Positions 7,419 through 16,943 are shown, counted from the first letter of the stretch. The stretch is 64,000 nucleotides of DNA from Alistipes sp. (GCA_022782405.1 JALFNK010000014.1:1-64000), one strand, 5' to 3'. The notes: generated by a model not told the origin, from the sequence alone. A program made the numbers and translations.

Positions 7419-8408
7419 ATGAATACGAAAGCATTTCTTGAACCGATGGGTTCGTGGGCGTGGTGGCGCTCATGGTTTCTGATCTTTTTCGGGTGTATAC
7501 TTATGGGTACGGGTTTCGTGCTCTTCGTGAATCCCTACAACTTCGTGCCGGGAGGTGTCTACGGTATGGGTATCGTGTTGCACAACATCTTCCCCTCGGT
7601 GCAGGTCGGAACCTTCGGCTACATGTTCGACATTCCGCTCATGATCACGGCGATGCTTGTCTTCGGCGGGCAGTTCGGGACACGCACGGTGCTGGCGGCG
7701 CTCTTCACGCCGGGTTACATGAACGTGCTGACGCGGCTGGTCTATCCGACGCCCGAGGCCGTCGAGTCGCTCGATCCGGCGCAACTGCTGGGCGGCCGGC
7801 TCAACCTTTCGGACGACCTGCTGCTGACCTGTATCATCGGAGCGGTAATCATCGGCGTGGGACAGGGCATCGTCGTGCGCCAGCAGGCCACAACGGGCGG
7901 TACGGACATCGTGGCGATGCTGCTGCAGAAGTTCGCGGGAATCAAATTCTCCACGGGAATCTTCCTCGCCGACGGCTTCGTCGTGCTTTCGGGACTGGTG
8001 GTTATCGGTTTCGGCCTGGGTACGGGGGAGGCCGATCCGCGCGGATGGATGCTGACGCTCTATTCGCTCATCACGATCTATACGACCTCGCGCGTGATCG
8101 CCTACCTGCTCGACGGCGCGTCGTATGACAAGCTGTTGTTCATCATCAGCGAGCACCACGAAGAGCTCAAGCGCTTCATTATCGAGGATCTGGACCGGAG
8201 CGCCACCTACATCAAGGCGAAGGGCATGTACACCGACAGGCAGCGCGACATGATCTTCCTGGTGGTGAGCCGCAAGGAGGTGCATCTGGTGCAGCATCAG
8301 ATCCGTGAGATCGACCCGAGGGCCTTCGTCGTCGTTACGGATGCCTACGAAACATTCGGCGAGGGCTTCAAGCAGTTCCCCGACAAGAATACGATCCAGG
8401 CCGAGTAG
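7419..8408 (+). CDS. YitT-family membrane protein with DUF2179 domain
   Basis: 329 residues. About six membrane helices (starting WFLIFFGCILMGTGFVLFV at 16-34) form the YitT membrane domain, with GGTDIVAMLL typical of the family. A soluble DUF2179 domain occupies about 225-315. The molecular function is not established; some relatives are proposed to be transporters. The ATG at 7419 is chosen because it matches the family N-terminus; the frame is open further upstream, but that stretch is the structured leader. A single gene between plsY (divergent) and miaB. Confidence 0.88.
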   Translation: MNTKAFLEPMGSWAWWRSWFLIFFGCILMGTGFVLFVNPYNFVPGGVYGMGIVLHNIFPSVQVGTFGYMFDIPLMITAMLVFGGQFGTRTVLAALFTPGYMNVLTRLVYPTPEAVESLDPAQLLGGRLNLSDDLLLTCIIGAVIIGVGQGIVVRQQATTGGTDIVAMLLQKFAGIKFSTGIFLADGFVVLSGLVVIGFGLGTGEADPRGWMLTLYSLITIYTTSRVIAYLLDGASYDKLLFIISEHHEELKRFIIEDLDRSATYIKAKGMYTDRQRDMIFLVVSRKEVHLVQHQIREIDPRAFVVVTDAYETFGEGFKQFPDKNTIQAE

Positions 8409-8432
8409 CGCGGCGGATCTTTTGTGAAAATC

Positions 8433-8452
8433 CCGCCGCCTCGGTGCGGCGG
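8433..8452 (+). other. GC-rich hairpin before miaB
   Basis: The 7-bp stem CCGCCGC / GCGGCGG with a six-base loop lies 15 bases before the miaB start. No T-run follows. It may be an mRNA 5' stabiliser or a weak terminator for yitT. Confidence 0.35.
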
Positions 8453-8466
8453 AACGGAATTTTGGA

Positions 8467-9825
8467 ATGAAGAATTTGAACATCAATACGCTGCGTCCGC
8501 TCGAAGGGGCCGGGCGCAAGCTTTTTGTCGAGACCTACGGCTGCCAGATGAATGTCGGCGATACGGAGATCGTCGTCTCGCTCATGCAGCGCGAGGGATA
8601 TGTCTATACCGAGCAGATCGGTGAGGCGGACGTCATCCTGCTCAACACCTGCTCGATCCGCGACAACGCCGAGCAGCGTATCTGGGGCCGTCTGGCCGAG
8701 ATGAAACGCTACCGGCGCGCGAAACCGGGTCTTGTCATCGGAGTCATCGGCTGCATGGCCGAGCGGCTTCGCGAGCGGCTCACCGAAGGCTCCGAGGGTG
8801 TCGATGTCGTTGCGGGGCCGGATGCCTACCGGGACCTTCCGCGGCTGGTGCACCTGGCCGAGGCGGGCGGCAAGGGGGTGAACGTGCAGCTTTCGGCCGA
8901 GGAGACCTATGCGGAGATCGCCCCCGTGCGGCTGGACCGCAACGGAGTGAGCGCCTTTGTCTCGATCATGCGGGGCTGCAACAACTTCTGCTCCTACTGC
9001 GTGGTGCCCTATACGCGGGGTCGCGAGCGGAGCCGTGATCCTGAGACGATCCTTGCCGAGGCACGGAGTCTTTTCGAGAACGGCTACCGCGAGGTTACGC
9101 TGCTCGGGCAGAATGTCAATTCGTACCGGGCCGGGGAGGTCGATTTTCCCGAGCTGATGCGCCGTGTGGCCTCCATTTCGCCGCTGCTTCGCGTGCGCTT
9201 CGCCACGTCGCACCCCAAGGATATGAGCGACCGTCTGCTGGAGGTCATGGCCTCGATGCCCAACATCTGCCGGGCGATCCACCTGCCGGCACAGTCGGGC
9301 GCCACGACGATGCTCGAACGCATGAACCGCAAGTATACGCGCGAATGGTACCTCGGCCGGGTGGCCGCCATCCGCCGGCATATGCCCGACTGCGCGATTA
9401 CGACGGACCTGATCGCCGGATTTTCGGGAGAGAGCGAGGAGGAACACCTCCAGACGCTTTCGCTCATGCGTGAAGTGGGGTATGATTTCGCCTATATGTT
9501 CAAGTATTCGGAGCGTCCCGGAACCTTTGCGCAGAAGCACCTGCCGGACGATGTGCCCGAGGAGGTGAAGTCGCGGCGCCTGTCGGAGATCATCGCGCTG
9601 CAGAACGAACTGGGCCTGGCGAGCAACCGGCGCGATGTGGGCCGGGAGTTCGAGGTGCTGGTCGAGGGTGCATCGAAACGCGACCCGAACCAGCTGTCGG
9701 GCCGTACGTCGCAGAACAAGGTGGTGGTCTTTGACCGCGGTGCGCATCGCGTGGGCGATTACGTCCGGGTGCGGATCACGGGCTGTACGGCGGCAACGCT
9801 TCTGGGCGAGGAGATCGCCCGTTGA
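8467..9825 (+). CDS. miaB: tRNA-2-methylthio-N6-dimethylallyladenosine synthase MiaB
   Basis: 452 residues. A radical SAM methylthiotransferase that adds the 2-methylthio group to isopentenyladenosine-37 in tRNAs reading UNN codons. The N-terminal UPF0004 domain contributes cluster cysteines in YGCQMN (Cys26), NTCSIRDNAE and GVIGCMAERL. The radical SAM cysteines are in RGCNNFCSYCVVPYTRGRE (about 174-192). A C-terminal TRAM domain spans about 385-450. Length and motif order match bacterial MiaB. It follows yitT by about 58 bases and precedes the DEAD-box helicase gene in the same direction. Confidence 0.96.
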   Translation: MKNLNINTLRPLEGAGRKLFVETYGCQMNVGDTEIVVSLMQREGYVYTEQIGEADVILLNTCSIRDNAEQRIWGRLAEMKRYRRAKPGLVIGVIGCMAERLRERLTEGSEGVDVVAGPDAYRDLPRLVHLAEAGGKGVNVQLSAEETYAEIAPVRLDRNGVSAFVSIMRGCNNFCSYCVVPYTRGRERSRDPETILAEARSLFENGYREVTLLGQNVNSYRAGEVDFPELMRRVASISPLLRVRFATSHPKDMSDRLLEVMASMPNICRAIHLPAQSGATTMLERMNRKYTREWYLGRVAAIRRHMPDCAITTDLIAGFSGESEEEHLQTLSLMREVGYDFAYMFKYSERPGTFAQKHLPDDVPEEVKSRRLSEIIALQNELGLASNRRDVGREFEVLVEGASKRDPNQLSGRTSQNKVVVFDRGAHRVGDYVRVRITGCTAATLLGEEIAR

Positions 9826-9839
9826 GATTTTGAATTGAA

Positions 9840-9917
9840 TTGTCGGACGCTCCGCCGTCCGGAGCCGCCTGCGGGCGGTGCCGGTGTGTGCGGAGCCATA
9901 TAAAATTGAAGGAAACT
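9840..9917 (+). other. Hairpin-rich leader of the DEAD-box helicase gene
   Basis: Overlapping GC-rich inverted repeats (for example GCTCCG / CGGAGC at 9849-9865 and CCGCCTGCGGGCGG) lie between miaB and the helicase start. DEAD-box RNA helicase mRNAs are often controlled through structured leaders, so autoregulation is possible. No T-run marks it as a terminator. Confidence 0.3.
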
Positions 9918-11387
9918 ATGCGTTTTGACGAACTCGACCTGGAGGATGAGATTCTCGACGGTCTCGAGGATATGAATTTTCACGAAATGACGCCCGTGCA
10001 GGAGCACACGATTCCCGTCATCCTGGAGGGCCGCGACATCATCGGCTGCGCCCAGACGGGCACGGGCAAGACGGCGGCCTATACGCTGCCGCTGCTGAAC
10101 AAGCTGCTGCTGGAGGGCAACCCCGACAATGTGGTCAAGTCGCTCATCATCGTGCCGACACGCGAGCTGGCACAGCAGATCGACCAGCAGTTCCAGGGTT
10201 TCTCCTACTACCTGCCCGTTTCGACGACGGTCGTCTACGGCGGCGGCGACGGCAAGGGCTGGGACGTGCAGAAGCGCGGCATGCTGATGGGCTCCGATGT
10301 GGTGATCGCCACGCCGGGCCGCATGATTGCCCACCTGCAGAACAGCGGCGTGGACCTCTCGCATGTCGAGTACCTGATCCTCGACGAGGCGGACCGGATG
10401 CTCGACATGGGCTTCAGCGACGACATCATGAAGATCGTCTCCTACATGCCCCGCGAGCGTCAGACGATCCTCTTCTCGGCGACGCTGCCGCCGAAGATCC
10501 GTGAGCTGGCCAAGACCATCCTGCACAATCCCGTCGAGGTGAATATCGCCATTTCGAAGCCCAACGAAGCGATCGACCAGTCGGCCTACATCTGCTACGA
10601 GAGTCAGAAGCTGGGGATCATCCGCGAACTGTTCGCCGAGCCCACCGACTCGAAGACGATCATCTTCTCCTCGTCGAAGATGAAGGTCAAGGAGCTGGCC
10701 CATACGCTCAAACGCATGAAACTCAACGTGGCAGCCATGCACTCCGATCTGGAGCAGGCACAGCGCGAGGAGGTGATGCTCGCCTTCAAGAACAACAAGG
10801 TCAATATCCTGGTGGCTACGGACATCGTGGCCCGCGGTATCGACATCGAGGATATCGGTCTGGTAATCAACTACGACGTGCCGCACGATCCGGAGGATTA
10901 CATCCACCGCATCGGCCGTACGGCACGCGCAGCCGCTACGGGCAGCGCCATTACGTTCGTCTGCGAAGAGGAGCAGGGCAAGTTCCACACGATCGAGAAG
11001 TTCATCGAGCGTGAAATCCGCAAGGCCGATCTCCCGGAGAGCGTGGGTGAAGGCCCGAAATATAACCCCGAGGCCTTCTCGGGGCGCGGCAAGGGACGCG
11101 GGGGACGCAGCAGGGGCGGCGATGGCCGCGGACACGGACGCGGGCGCCGCGACCGCCTGCGCGACAACCGGGGACGCAGCAGCGCCGCTGCGGCTGCTCC
11201 CTCACAGGCTGCTCCCTCACAGGCTGCTGCCGGACAGGTCTCTGCCGGAAATTCCGCGCCGACTGCCGCCGATGCCGCGAATACCGAGACCAAGCGCCGC
11301 CGCCGTCATCGCGGGGGACGCCGCCACCGTCGCGGTGGCAGCGGAGCTGCTGCACCGGCCGGCGAACCGAACAAGGCGGCCGAATAG
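9918..11387 (+). CDS. DEAD-box ATP-dependent RNA helicase
   Basis: 489 residues. All helicase motifs are present: Q motif MTPVQEHTIP, AQTGTGKT (motif I), PTRELA, TPGR, DEAD (motif II), SAT (III), and HRIGRTAR (VI). After about residue 375 the tail turns basic with Arg-Gly runs, then Ala/Gln-rich, then a His/Arg/Gly-rich end. Such tails bind RNA in ribosome assembly or cold-adaptation helicases. The Ala-rich part is encoded by a 15-bp tandem repeat (11193-11237). ATG 9918 is used; a TTG at 9840 would only add leader sequence. Confidence 0.94.
   Translation: MRFDELDLEDEILDGLEDMNFHEMTPVQEHTIPVILEGRDIIGCAQTGTGKTAAYTLPLLNKLLLEGNPDNVVKSLIIVPTRELAQQIDQQFQGFSYYLPVSTTVVYGGGDGKGWDVQKRGMLMGSDVVIATPGRMIAHLQNSGVDLSHVEYLILDEADRMLDMGFSDDIMKIVSYMPRERQTILFSATLPPKIRELAKTILHNPVEVNIAISKPNEAIDQSAYICYESQKLGIIRELFAEPTDSKTIIFSSSKMKVKELAHTLKRMKLNVAAMHSDLEQAQREEVMLAFKNNKVNILVATDIVARGIDIEDIGLVINYDVPHDPEDYIHRIGRTARAAATGSAITFVCEEEQGKFHTIEKFIEREIRKADLPESVGEGPKYNPEAFSGRGKGRGGRSRGGDGRGHGRGRRDRLRDNRGRSSAAAAAPSQAAPSQAAAGQVSAGNSAPTAADAANTETKRRRRHRGGRRHRRGGSGAAAPAGEPNKAAE
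11193..11237 (+). repeat. 15-bp tandem repeat in the helicase tail
   Basis: GCTGCTCCCTCACAG occurs twice in perfect tandem (11193-11207, 11208-11222). A third, diverged copy follows (11223-11237). It encodes repeated AAPSQ units and could change length by replication slippage without breaking the frame. Confidence 0.8.
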
Positions 11388-11405
11388 GACGCCTGCCGAA
11401 AGAGA

Positions 11406-11434
11406 ACGGGGAGCCCGACAGGCTCCCCGTTTCT
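11406..11434. terminator. Bidirectional terminator
   Basis: The 10-bp stem ACGGGGAGCC / GGCTCCCCGT (11406-11415, 11421-11430) has loop CGACA. It lies between the converging helicase and CNNM/CBS genes. Confidence 0.75.
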
Positions 11435-12479
11435 ATTTCCCTTCGCCGGATTTTCCGGCCAGCTGCTGCCGCCACTTTTCGCGGGCGAGTGCCTGCAGGT
11501 CCGCCACGGCGTCCTTCTCGTCCACGATCTCCATGCCGAGCAGCGTCTCGATGACGTCCTCCATGGTTACGATGCCCTGGAAACAGCCGTATTCGTCGCG
11601 TACCTGGGCGATATGCTCCTTTCTTTTGAGCATCTCCTCCCAGACCGCCGCCACGGAGTCCTGTCCCTGGAAGGCGAGGATCGGACGTCGGATGTCGGCC
11701 AGATGGATGTCGAAACGGTCTTCGGCGAGCCGTTCGAGCACCGTCTGCTTGAGGACATAGCCCGTGATGTAGTCGGGGCTTTCGCCGTAGACCGGAATGC
11801 GCGAGTAGATGCGGAAGAGGTGGTTGGCGTAGAACTCCCGGAGCGTCGTGCGCTCGGCGGCCGTCGCCGCTACGGTGCGGGGCGTCATGATCTCGCGGAC
11901 GCTGACGTTGCCCAGGCGGATGAGGTTCTGGATCACGTTGTTCTCGCGGTCCTGGAAGACGCCCTCCTGACGTCCGACGCTCACCATCGCCGAGACCTCC
12001 TCGCGGCTTACCGAAAGGGGCTGTTTCTTCGAGGAGACGAGCTTTGTGATGAGTTCCGAGAGGAGCACCAGCGGGTAGCAGACGAAGATCATCGCGCGGA
12101 TGACCGGTGCCGCGATCATGGCCAGTTGCCGCCAGTAGCAGGCACCGACGGTCTTGGGAATGATCTCCGAGAGAACGAGGATGAGCACTGTGAGCACTGC
12201 GGAGATGATGCCGAAATACTCCTCGCCGAAAACCTTGACGGCCTCGGCGCCGACCCCGGCGGCGCCGATCGTGTGGGCGATGGTGTTCAGCGAGAGGATT
12301 GCCGAGATGGGTTTGTCGATGTCCTGCTTCTGCCGCATGAGCAGCGGAGCGTATTTGGCGCCCTCCTGCTCCTTCATGGCGATGAACGACATGGGGGTGG
12401 AGAGCAGGACGGCTTCGAGAATCGAGCAGAGAAACGAGATGGCCAGTGCGACCGAAAGATAGAGTATGATAAGTTCCAT
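11433..12479 (-). CDS. CNNM transmembrane / CBS-domain protein (CorC/HlyC-like)
   Basis: 348 residues. The N-terminal CNNM domain (about 1-185) has four hydrophobic segments, including the first (ELIILYLSVALAISFLCSI). A pair of CBS domains follows (about 205-330; TPRTVAATAAE, then YGCFQGIVTMEDVIETLLG). Family members are linked to magnesium or cobalt efflux, and the CBS pair binds adenine nucleotides. The usual C-terminal CorC_HlyC transporter-associated domain is missing; a short basic tail ends the protein. ATG 12479 gives a membrane segment at the N-terminus. A longer frame upstream gives no plausible sequence. Confidence 0.85.
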   Translation of the reverse strand: MELIILYLSVALAISFLCSILEAVLLSTPMSFIAMKEQEGAKYAPLLMRQKQDIDKPISAILSLNTIAHTIGAAGVGAEAVKVFGEEYFGIISAVLTVLILVLSEIIPKTVGACYWRQLAMIAAPVIRAMIFVCYPLVLLSELITKLVSSKKQPLSVSREEVSAMVSVGRQEGVFQDRENNVIQNLIRLGNVSVREIMTPRTVAATAAERTTLREFYANHLFRIYSRIPVYGESPDYITGYVLKQTVLERLAEDRFDIHLADIRRPILAFQGQDSVAAVWEEMLKRKEHIAQVRDEYGCFQGIVTMEDVIETLLGMEIVDEKDAVADLQALAREKWRQQLAGKSGEGK

Positions 12480-12654
12480 ATATGTGGAGGTTGCCGCGCC
12501 GAATCTGCGCGACGGATTTTCCTGTCTTTGAAAATAAATGATTGTTTGTCGGTGGCGGGACATGAACTCCTGCCGCCGGTTCCCGGCTGCGGACACACCC
12601 GGAATCCCGTGCCGGGCGGCTTTTGAATGCTTCCGTCCGGCCTCTATCTTCCGG

Positions 12655-13020
12655 TCAGATCCGGTAGACGCAGAACATCGAGCGCCGCAGCGGAATCGGG
12701 GCGCAGGAATTTGCCGTATGGTGAATGGGTGTACTGTGGCAGGTTGCCGGCGGAGCCGGAATGCCGTATGATGCGGATCCGGTCATCGACCGGAATCCGT
12801 GCAGGCCGCGGCGTGCACGCAGGGCGAGCGTCGTCTGATGGTCGTACGGAGTACCGGATGCGATATGCTCCTTTGCATCATTCGAAAGCATCCGGACAGT
12901 CCATTCCGATAGGGATTCGGTGTACGAATCCGCAACATGGGCCCCCCGGTTTTCGGACCGGATCGTTGCGGCACCGTGCAGCCACACGAAGGCCGTAAGG
13001 AGTGCCAGCAGGCGGAGCAT
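12655..13020 (-). CDS. Small secreted protein of unknown function
   Basis: 121 residues. MLRLLALLTAFVWLHGAAT at the N-terminus looks like a signal peptide. The mature part is rich in Arg, Ser and Thr and ends with a Cys/His segment (PPATCHSTPIHHTANSCAP). I recognise no domain. A -7-like box TACTTTTA lies upstream (13062-13069), and the gene stands alone between der and the CNNM gene, same strand. The ATG at 13020 is chosen because it starts the signal peptide. It could be an over-called frame, because long open frames are common at this GC content; the signal peptide and promoter argue for a real gene. Confidence 0.5.
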   Translation of the reverse strand: MLRLLALLTAFVWLHGAATIRSENRGAHVADSYTESLSEWTVRMLSNDAKEHIASGTPYDHQTTLALRARRGLHGFRSMTGSASYGIPAPPATCHSTPIHHTANSCAPIPLRRSMFCVYRI

Positions 13021-13061
13021 ATGTTTATATGGGTCGTCCAAAAGGATCTCTGTTACGGAGG

Positions 13062-13069
13062 TAAAAGTA
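13062..13069 (-). promoter_or_regulatory. Candidate -7 box of the small secreted protein gene
   Basis: TACTTTTA on the minus strand, 42 bases before the start codon at 13020; one mismatch to TAnnTTTG. Confidence 0.4.
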
Positions 13070-13137
13070 GCGAATATTTCCGAATCTGCAAAAATCCCGC
13101 GTGCGCCGGCTGTCCGGAATTCCCCTCCCGATGCATG

Positions 13138-13168
13138 AAAAAGGCGGCCGGAATCTCTCCCGGCCGCC
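13138..13168 (-). terminator. Terminator of der
   Basis: The 9-bp stem GGCGGCCGG / CCGGCCGCC (13143-13151, 13160-13168) is followed on the minus strand by TTTTT. It lies 24 bases after the der stop. Confidence 0.75.
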
Positions 13169-13191
13169 ATGTCGTCCATGGCCTTTCCGAC

Positions 13192-14496
13192 CTATTTCTG
13201 CCGGAAGTAGATCTGCATCGGTACGCCCGAGAAATCCCAGTGCTCGCGGATGTTGTTTTCCAGGAAGCGGCGGTAGGGCTCCTTGATGTACTGGGGCAGG
13301 TTCACGAAAAACGCGAATTGCGGCGTCGGCGTCGGCAATTGGGTGATGTATTTGATCTTGATGTATTTGCCCTTGGTTGCGGGAGGCGGGTAGTTCTCGA
13401 TCAGCGGCAGGAGCACTTCGTTGAGCTCCGAGGTGGCGATGCGGCGCTTGCGGGCCTGATGCACGCGGATGGCGGTCTGCAGTACGTCGAAGATGCGCTG
13501 CTTGTTGAGTACCGAGGTGAAGATGATCGGAATATCGTTGAACGGGGCGAGCTTCTTGCGGAGGAACTCCGTCCACTCCTTCATCGTGTTGCTCTGCTTC
13601 TCCACGAGATCCCATTTGTTTACGACGATCACGCACCCCTTGCGGTTGCGGACGATCAGGTTGTGGATATTCAGGTCCTGGGATTCGAGCCCCTGCTGTG
13701 CATCGAGCATCAGGATGCAGACGTCGGACTGCTCGATGGCCCGTATCGAGCGCATCACGGAGTAGAACTCCAGGTCCTCCATCGTCTTGCCCTTTTTGCG
13801 CATGCCGGCCGTATCGACGAGGTAGAAATCCATGCCGAACTTGTTGTAACGCGTATGGATCGAGTCGCGCGTGGTTCCTGCGATCGAAGTAACGATATTG
13901 CGATCCGTGCCGAGCAGGGCGTTCGTGAGCGACGATTTGCCGACATTGGGGCGTCCCACGACCGTAATGCGCGGAAGGTCCTCCTCCTCTTCGGCTGCGG
14001 CATCCGCGGGCAGCGCCTCGAGGATGGCATCCATCAAATCGCCCGTGCCGCTGCCCGTCATGGAGCTGATGCAGTAGGGTGTGCCCAGGCCGAGGGCATA
14101 GAATTCATGCGAGGAGTAGATCTGGTCGTTGTTGTCCACCTTGTTGCAGACGAGGATCACCTTCTTCGTCGTGCGGCGCAGGATGTCGGCCATCATCTGG
14201 TCGAGGTCGGTGATTCCCGTGGATACCTCCACCAGGAAGAGAATGACGTCGGCTTCGTCGATGGCCAACATCACCTGGCGGCGGATCTCATCCTCGAAGA
14301 TATCGTCCGAATTGACCGTATAGCCGCCCGTATCGATTATGGAAAATTCCCTTCCGTTCCAGTCGGTTTTGCCGTAATGGCGGTCGCGCGTGGTGCCGGC
14401 CGTGGCGTCCACGATCGCCTTGCGTTCTCCGACGAGGCGGTTGAAGAGGGTCGATTTGCCGACATTGGGGCGTCCGACGATTGCTACGAGACTCAT
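13192..14496 (-). CDS. der: Ribosome biogenesis GTPase Der
   Basis: 434 residues. An essential GTPase with two tandem G domains that acts in 50S subunit maturation. G domain 1 has GRPNVGKST (about 8-16), DTGG and NKVD. G domain 2 has GRPNVGKSS (about 180-188), DTAGMRKKG and NKWD. A KH-like domain makes up the last about 80 residues. Length matches Bacteroidales Der. The ATG at 14496 begins [11 protein letters not shown], the standard N-terminus; an upstream in-frame extension is not conserved. It has its own -7 box (14576-14583). Confidence 0.97.
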   Translation of the reverse strand: MSLVAIVGRPNVGKSTLFNRLVGERKAIVDATAGTTRDRHYGKTDWNGREFSIIDTGGYTVNSDDIFEDEIRRQVMLAIDEADVILFLVEVSTGITDLDQMMADILRRTTKKVILVCNKVDNNDQIYSSHEFYALGLGTPYCISSMTGSGTGDLMDAILEALPADAAAEEEEDLPRITVVGRPNVGKSSLTNALLGTDRNIVTSIAGTTRDSIHTRYNKFGMDFYLVDTAGMRKKGKTMEDLEFYSVMRSIRAIEQSDVCILMLDAQQGLESQDLNIHNLIVRNRKGCVIVVNKWDLVEKQSNTMKEWTEFLRKKLAPFNDIPIIFTSVLNKQRIFDVLQTAIRVHQARKRRIATSELNEVLLPLIENYPPPATKGKYIKIKYITQLPTPTPQFAFFVNLPQYIKEPYRRFLENNIREHWDFSGVPMQIYFRQK

Positions 14497-14575
14497 GTTG
14501 TTCAACTTTTTGCATGGTGGGGACGCTTTTCCGGAGGCCTCCGGCGGCAACGTCCCGCAACCCTGTTTGTGGCGA

Positions 14576-14583
14576 CAAAGATA
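14576..14583 (-). promoter_or_regulatory. der promoter -7 box
   Basis: TATCTTTG on the minus strand, 80 bases before the der start. Confidence 0.55.
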
Positions 14584-14602
14584 CAATAATCGGGGCAATT
14601 AA

Positions 14603-14637
14603 AAAAACGGAGTCCGTTACATGTACCGACTCTCCGT
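14603..14637 (-). terminator. Terminator of the antiporter gene, overlapping its last codons
   Basis: An imperfect stem (ACGGAG and GTC with one bulge, paired to GGACTCCGT; 14607-14637) is followed on the minus strand by seven Ts. It includes the stop codon of the antiporter gene. Confidence 0.55.
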
Positions 14638-16722
14638 GGCTCCGGCCTGCACGGGGTAGAGCAGGACGTGGCTGTATCCGGCGAAATACTGCTCCAAATA
14701 GCCCGGAATGCGGTTCATGGCCGGATGGAAGGATACGCGGTCGCGGCGGCTCATGACGAACCACAGGCAGTCGTCGTCGCGCAGGTCGTGTTCGAGCGAG
14801 GGAAGGTCGTCCCAGCGGTCGAAGGCCACATAGCCGATGTTTGCCGGCATCCTCCTGCCCCGGCGCGGCCGCAGGTGCTCGAGGGTGCTTTCGGCCGCGA
14901 AGAGGATGACTTTCGTTCCCGAATTTTCAGCCAGCAGGCGGATACGCCGGAGCCAATCCTGGAATCCGGCCTCCTTTTCGGCCTGTTCTGGAATGACGAT
15001 CAGATGGCGCTTGATGGTCGTGATCGATTGGACCGGGCAGTAGATGAAGGTCGTGATATTGCTGGATGTCAGCACGTCGGCCACCATTTTCCCGATTCCG
15101 GGGCCCGATGTTCCGGGTATTCCCGGAATGGCCGGAATGGCCGACATCCCGGAGGGGCGCTGATGCATGCCCATGACGATATCCGTGATGTTCCGTTCGC
15201 GGGCGACGCTGACGATGGCATTCGAGATGTTTACGTCGTAGCGGAGCAGTTGCTGGAGATGCTGGTCTCCCGCCGCAGCGGCGGTTGCCGCGATGTCGAG
15301 GAGCTTCTGCCCCCGTTTTTCATTGTTGGGGTCTTCGGCCCGGTTGTCGATGGCGTGCAGGGCGTAGAGTCCGTTGGGGTCCTTGGCCCGCTTGATCATC
15401 GCGCTGAAGCCCACCAGCTCCTCGGCGGTCAGTTCGTTGGCTACGGGAATCAGAATGTGGTCCTCGCGGGCAGGAGCCTTTTCCTCGTCGTCCTGAGCGT
15501 TGTTCATGGCGATGTTGTGGGCGCCGCGCTGCGTGGCGAAGGTCGAGATGATGCAGGTGGCCAGAATCATCAGGATCGTGCCGTTCAGCACGCTCTCGCT
15601 CAACAAGCGGATCGGTTCGCCGTTCGCGTCGTGCCCGAGTATGACATTGTATCCGACCGTTACGGCGGCGAGTGTGGCGGCCACATGGGCGCTGCTCAGT
15701 CCGAAGATGACGGTCCGTTGGTCCTTCGATAGTCTGAAACTCTTTTGGGTAAGCCATGCGGCGATGTATTTCGCCACGGTGATCAGGATGATCATTACGG
15801 CAGCCACCTCGAGACTCTCCCAGTCCCGGAAGAAGGCCCGATAGTCGATGAGCATGCCCACGCCGATCAGGAAGAAGGGAATGAAGATGGCGTTTCCGAC
15901 GAACTCGATGCGGTTCATCAGCGGCGATGTCTTGGGAATGAGCCGGTTGAGCGCCATGCCCGAGAGGAATGCACCGATGATGGGCTCGAGTCCGGCCAGA
16001 TGGGCCAGGTAGGCTCCGAGGAAGACCATTGCCAGTACGAAGATGTACTGCGACACGTTGTCGCTGCACTGTTTGAAGAACCAGTGCGCGATGAGCGGGA
16101 AGAGGAAAACGATGATGATGATGCAGACGACGACCGAGATGCCGAGCCGCCACCAGAACGTATCGTCCACGTTTCCGGTGGCCATGCCGACGATCACGGT
16201 AAGCAGCAGCAGGGCCAGCGTGTCGGTGATGACCGTACCGCCGACGGCGATCGTTACGGCCTTGTCGCGGGCGATGCCGAGCCGGTTTACGATCGGGTAG
16301 GCGATCAGGGTCTGCGAGGCGAAGAGGCCGGCCAGGAGGATCGACGAGTAGATCGAAAACCCGAGAATATAGTATCCGGCCAGAATGCCCAGCCCGAGCG
16401 GGACGCAGAAGGTGTAGAGTCCGAATACGAGACTGCGCCAGCTGTTTCGCCGGAAGTCGGACATGTCCATGTCGAGACCCGAGAGGAACATGATGTAGAG
16501 CAGTCCGGCTGTTCCGGAGAGGATGATGCTGCTGTCGCGCAGCACGAGGTTGAATCCGTGCGGTCCGATCACCGCACCGGCGATGATGAGTCCCAGCAGG
16601 TAGGGTACTTTGAGTTTGTTGAGGATCAGCGGGGCTGCGAGGATAATGACCAGAATCAGCAGAAACTTCAGAATCGGGTCTTCGAGCGGCAGCGTGAGAT
16701 CTATGTGTGCGAAGAGGAGCAT
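14617..16722 (-). CDS. CPA2-type cation:proton antiporter with C-terminal USP-like region
   Basis: 701 residues. About 12 hydrophobic segments in residues 1-400 form a Na+/H+ exchanger (KefB/CPA2) domain, including GLIIAGAVIGPHGFNL and LSGLDMDMSDFRR near the start. The helix with SQTLIAYPIVNRLG, and TVITDTLALLLL, are typical of the ion-binding core. A soluble region from about 420 (ILIPVANE, VMGMHQRPSG) looks like one or two universal-stress-protein repeats, which may bind nucleotide and gate transport. It sits in the inner membrane and probably exchanges Na+ or K+ for protons; the ion is not determinable here. Preceded by a -7 box at 16754-16761. Confidence 0.9.
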   Translation of the reverse strand: MLLFAHIDLTLPLEDPILKFLLILVIILAAPLILNKLKVPYLLGLIIAGAVIGPHGFNLVLRDSSIILSGTAGLLYIMFLSGLDMDMSDFRRNSWRSLVFGLYTFCVPLGLGILAGYYILGFSIYSSILLAGLFASQTLIAYPIVNRLGIARDKAVTIAVGGTVITDTLALLLLTVIVGMATGNVDDTFWWRLGISVVVCIIIIVFLFPLIAHWFFKQCSDNVSQYIFVLAMVFLGAYLAHLAGLEPIIGAFLSGMALNRLIPKTSPLMNRIEFVGNAIFIPFFLIGVGMLIDYRAFFRDWESLEVAAVMIILITVAKYIAAWLTQKSFRLSKDQRTVIFGLSSAHVAATLAAVTVGYNVILGHDANGEPIRLLSESVLNGTILMILATCIISTFATQRGAHNIAMNNAQDDEEKAPAREDHILIPVANELTAEELVGFSAMIKRAKDPNGLYALHAIDNRAEDPNNEKRGQKLLDIAATAAAAGDQHLQQLLRYDVNISNAIVSVARERNITDIVMGMHQRPSGMSAIPAIPGIPGTSGPGIGKMVADVLTSSNITTFIYCPVQSITTIKRHLIVIPEQAEKEAGFQDWLRRIRLLAENSGTKVILFAAESTLEHLRPRRGRRMPANIGYVAFDRWDDLPSLEHDLRDDDCLWFVMSRRDRVSFHPAMNRIPGYLEQYFAGYSHVLLYPVQAGATESRYM

Positions 16723-16753
16723 GGTCTTGGCGTATGGCGTTTATGTGGATAGA

Positions 16754-16761
16754 CAAAGATA
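16754..16761 (-). promoter_or_regulatory. Antiporter gene promoter -7 box
   Basis: TATCTTTG on the minus strand, 32 bases before the start codon. Confidence 0.6.
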
Positions 16762-16943
16762 ACAAAAAACGGATAATTCACAAGACTCCGAAAAGGAAAA
16801 ACTTGCGAAATAATGCCTCCCGGGCAGCCATCGGGCCTGAAAATTGTCGGTTTTTGCGAAAAATCAGGACAACGCCGGTTCCGAAAATACGGTATGCGGA
16901 ATAAAAAATCGTTTCCGATGCTTCGCATTTCGGCAAAAAAACG

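Noticed and set aside
8433..8466. A terminator between yitT and miaB.
   Set aside because: The hairpin is good but lacks a T-run, so termination is not supported; listed only as a hairpin.
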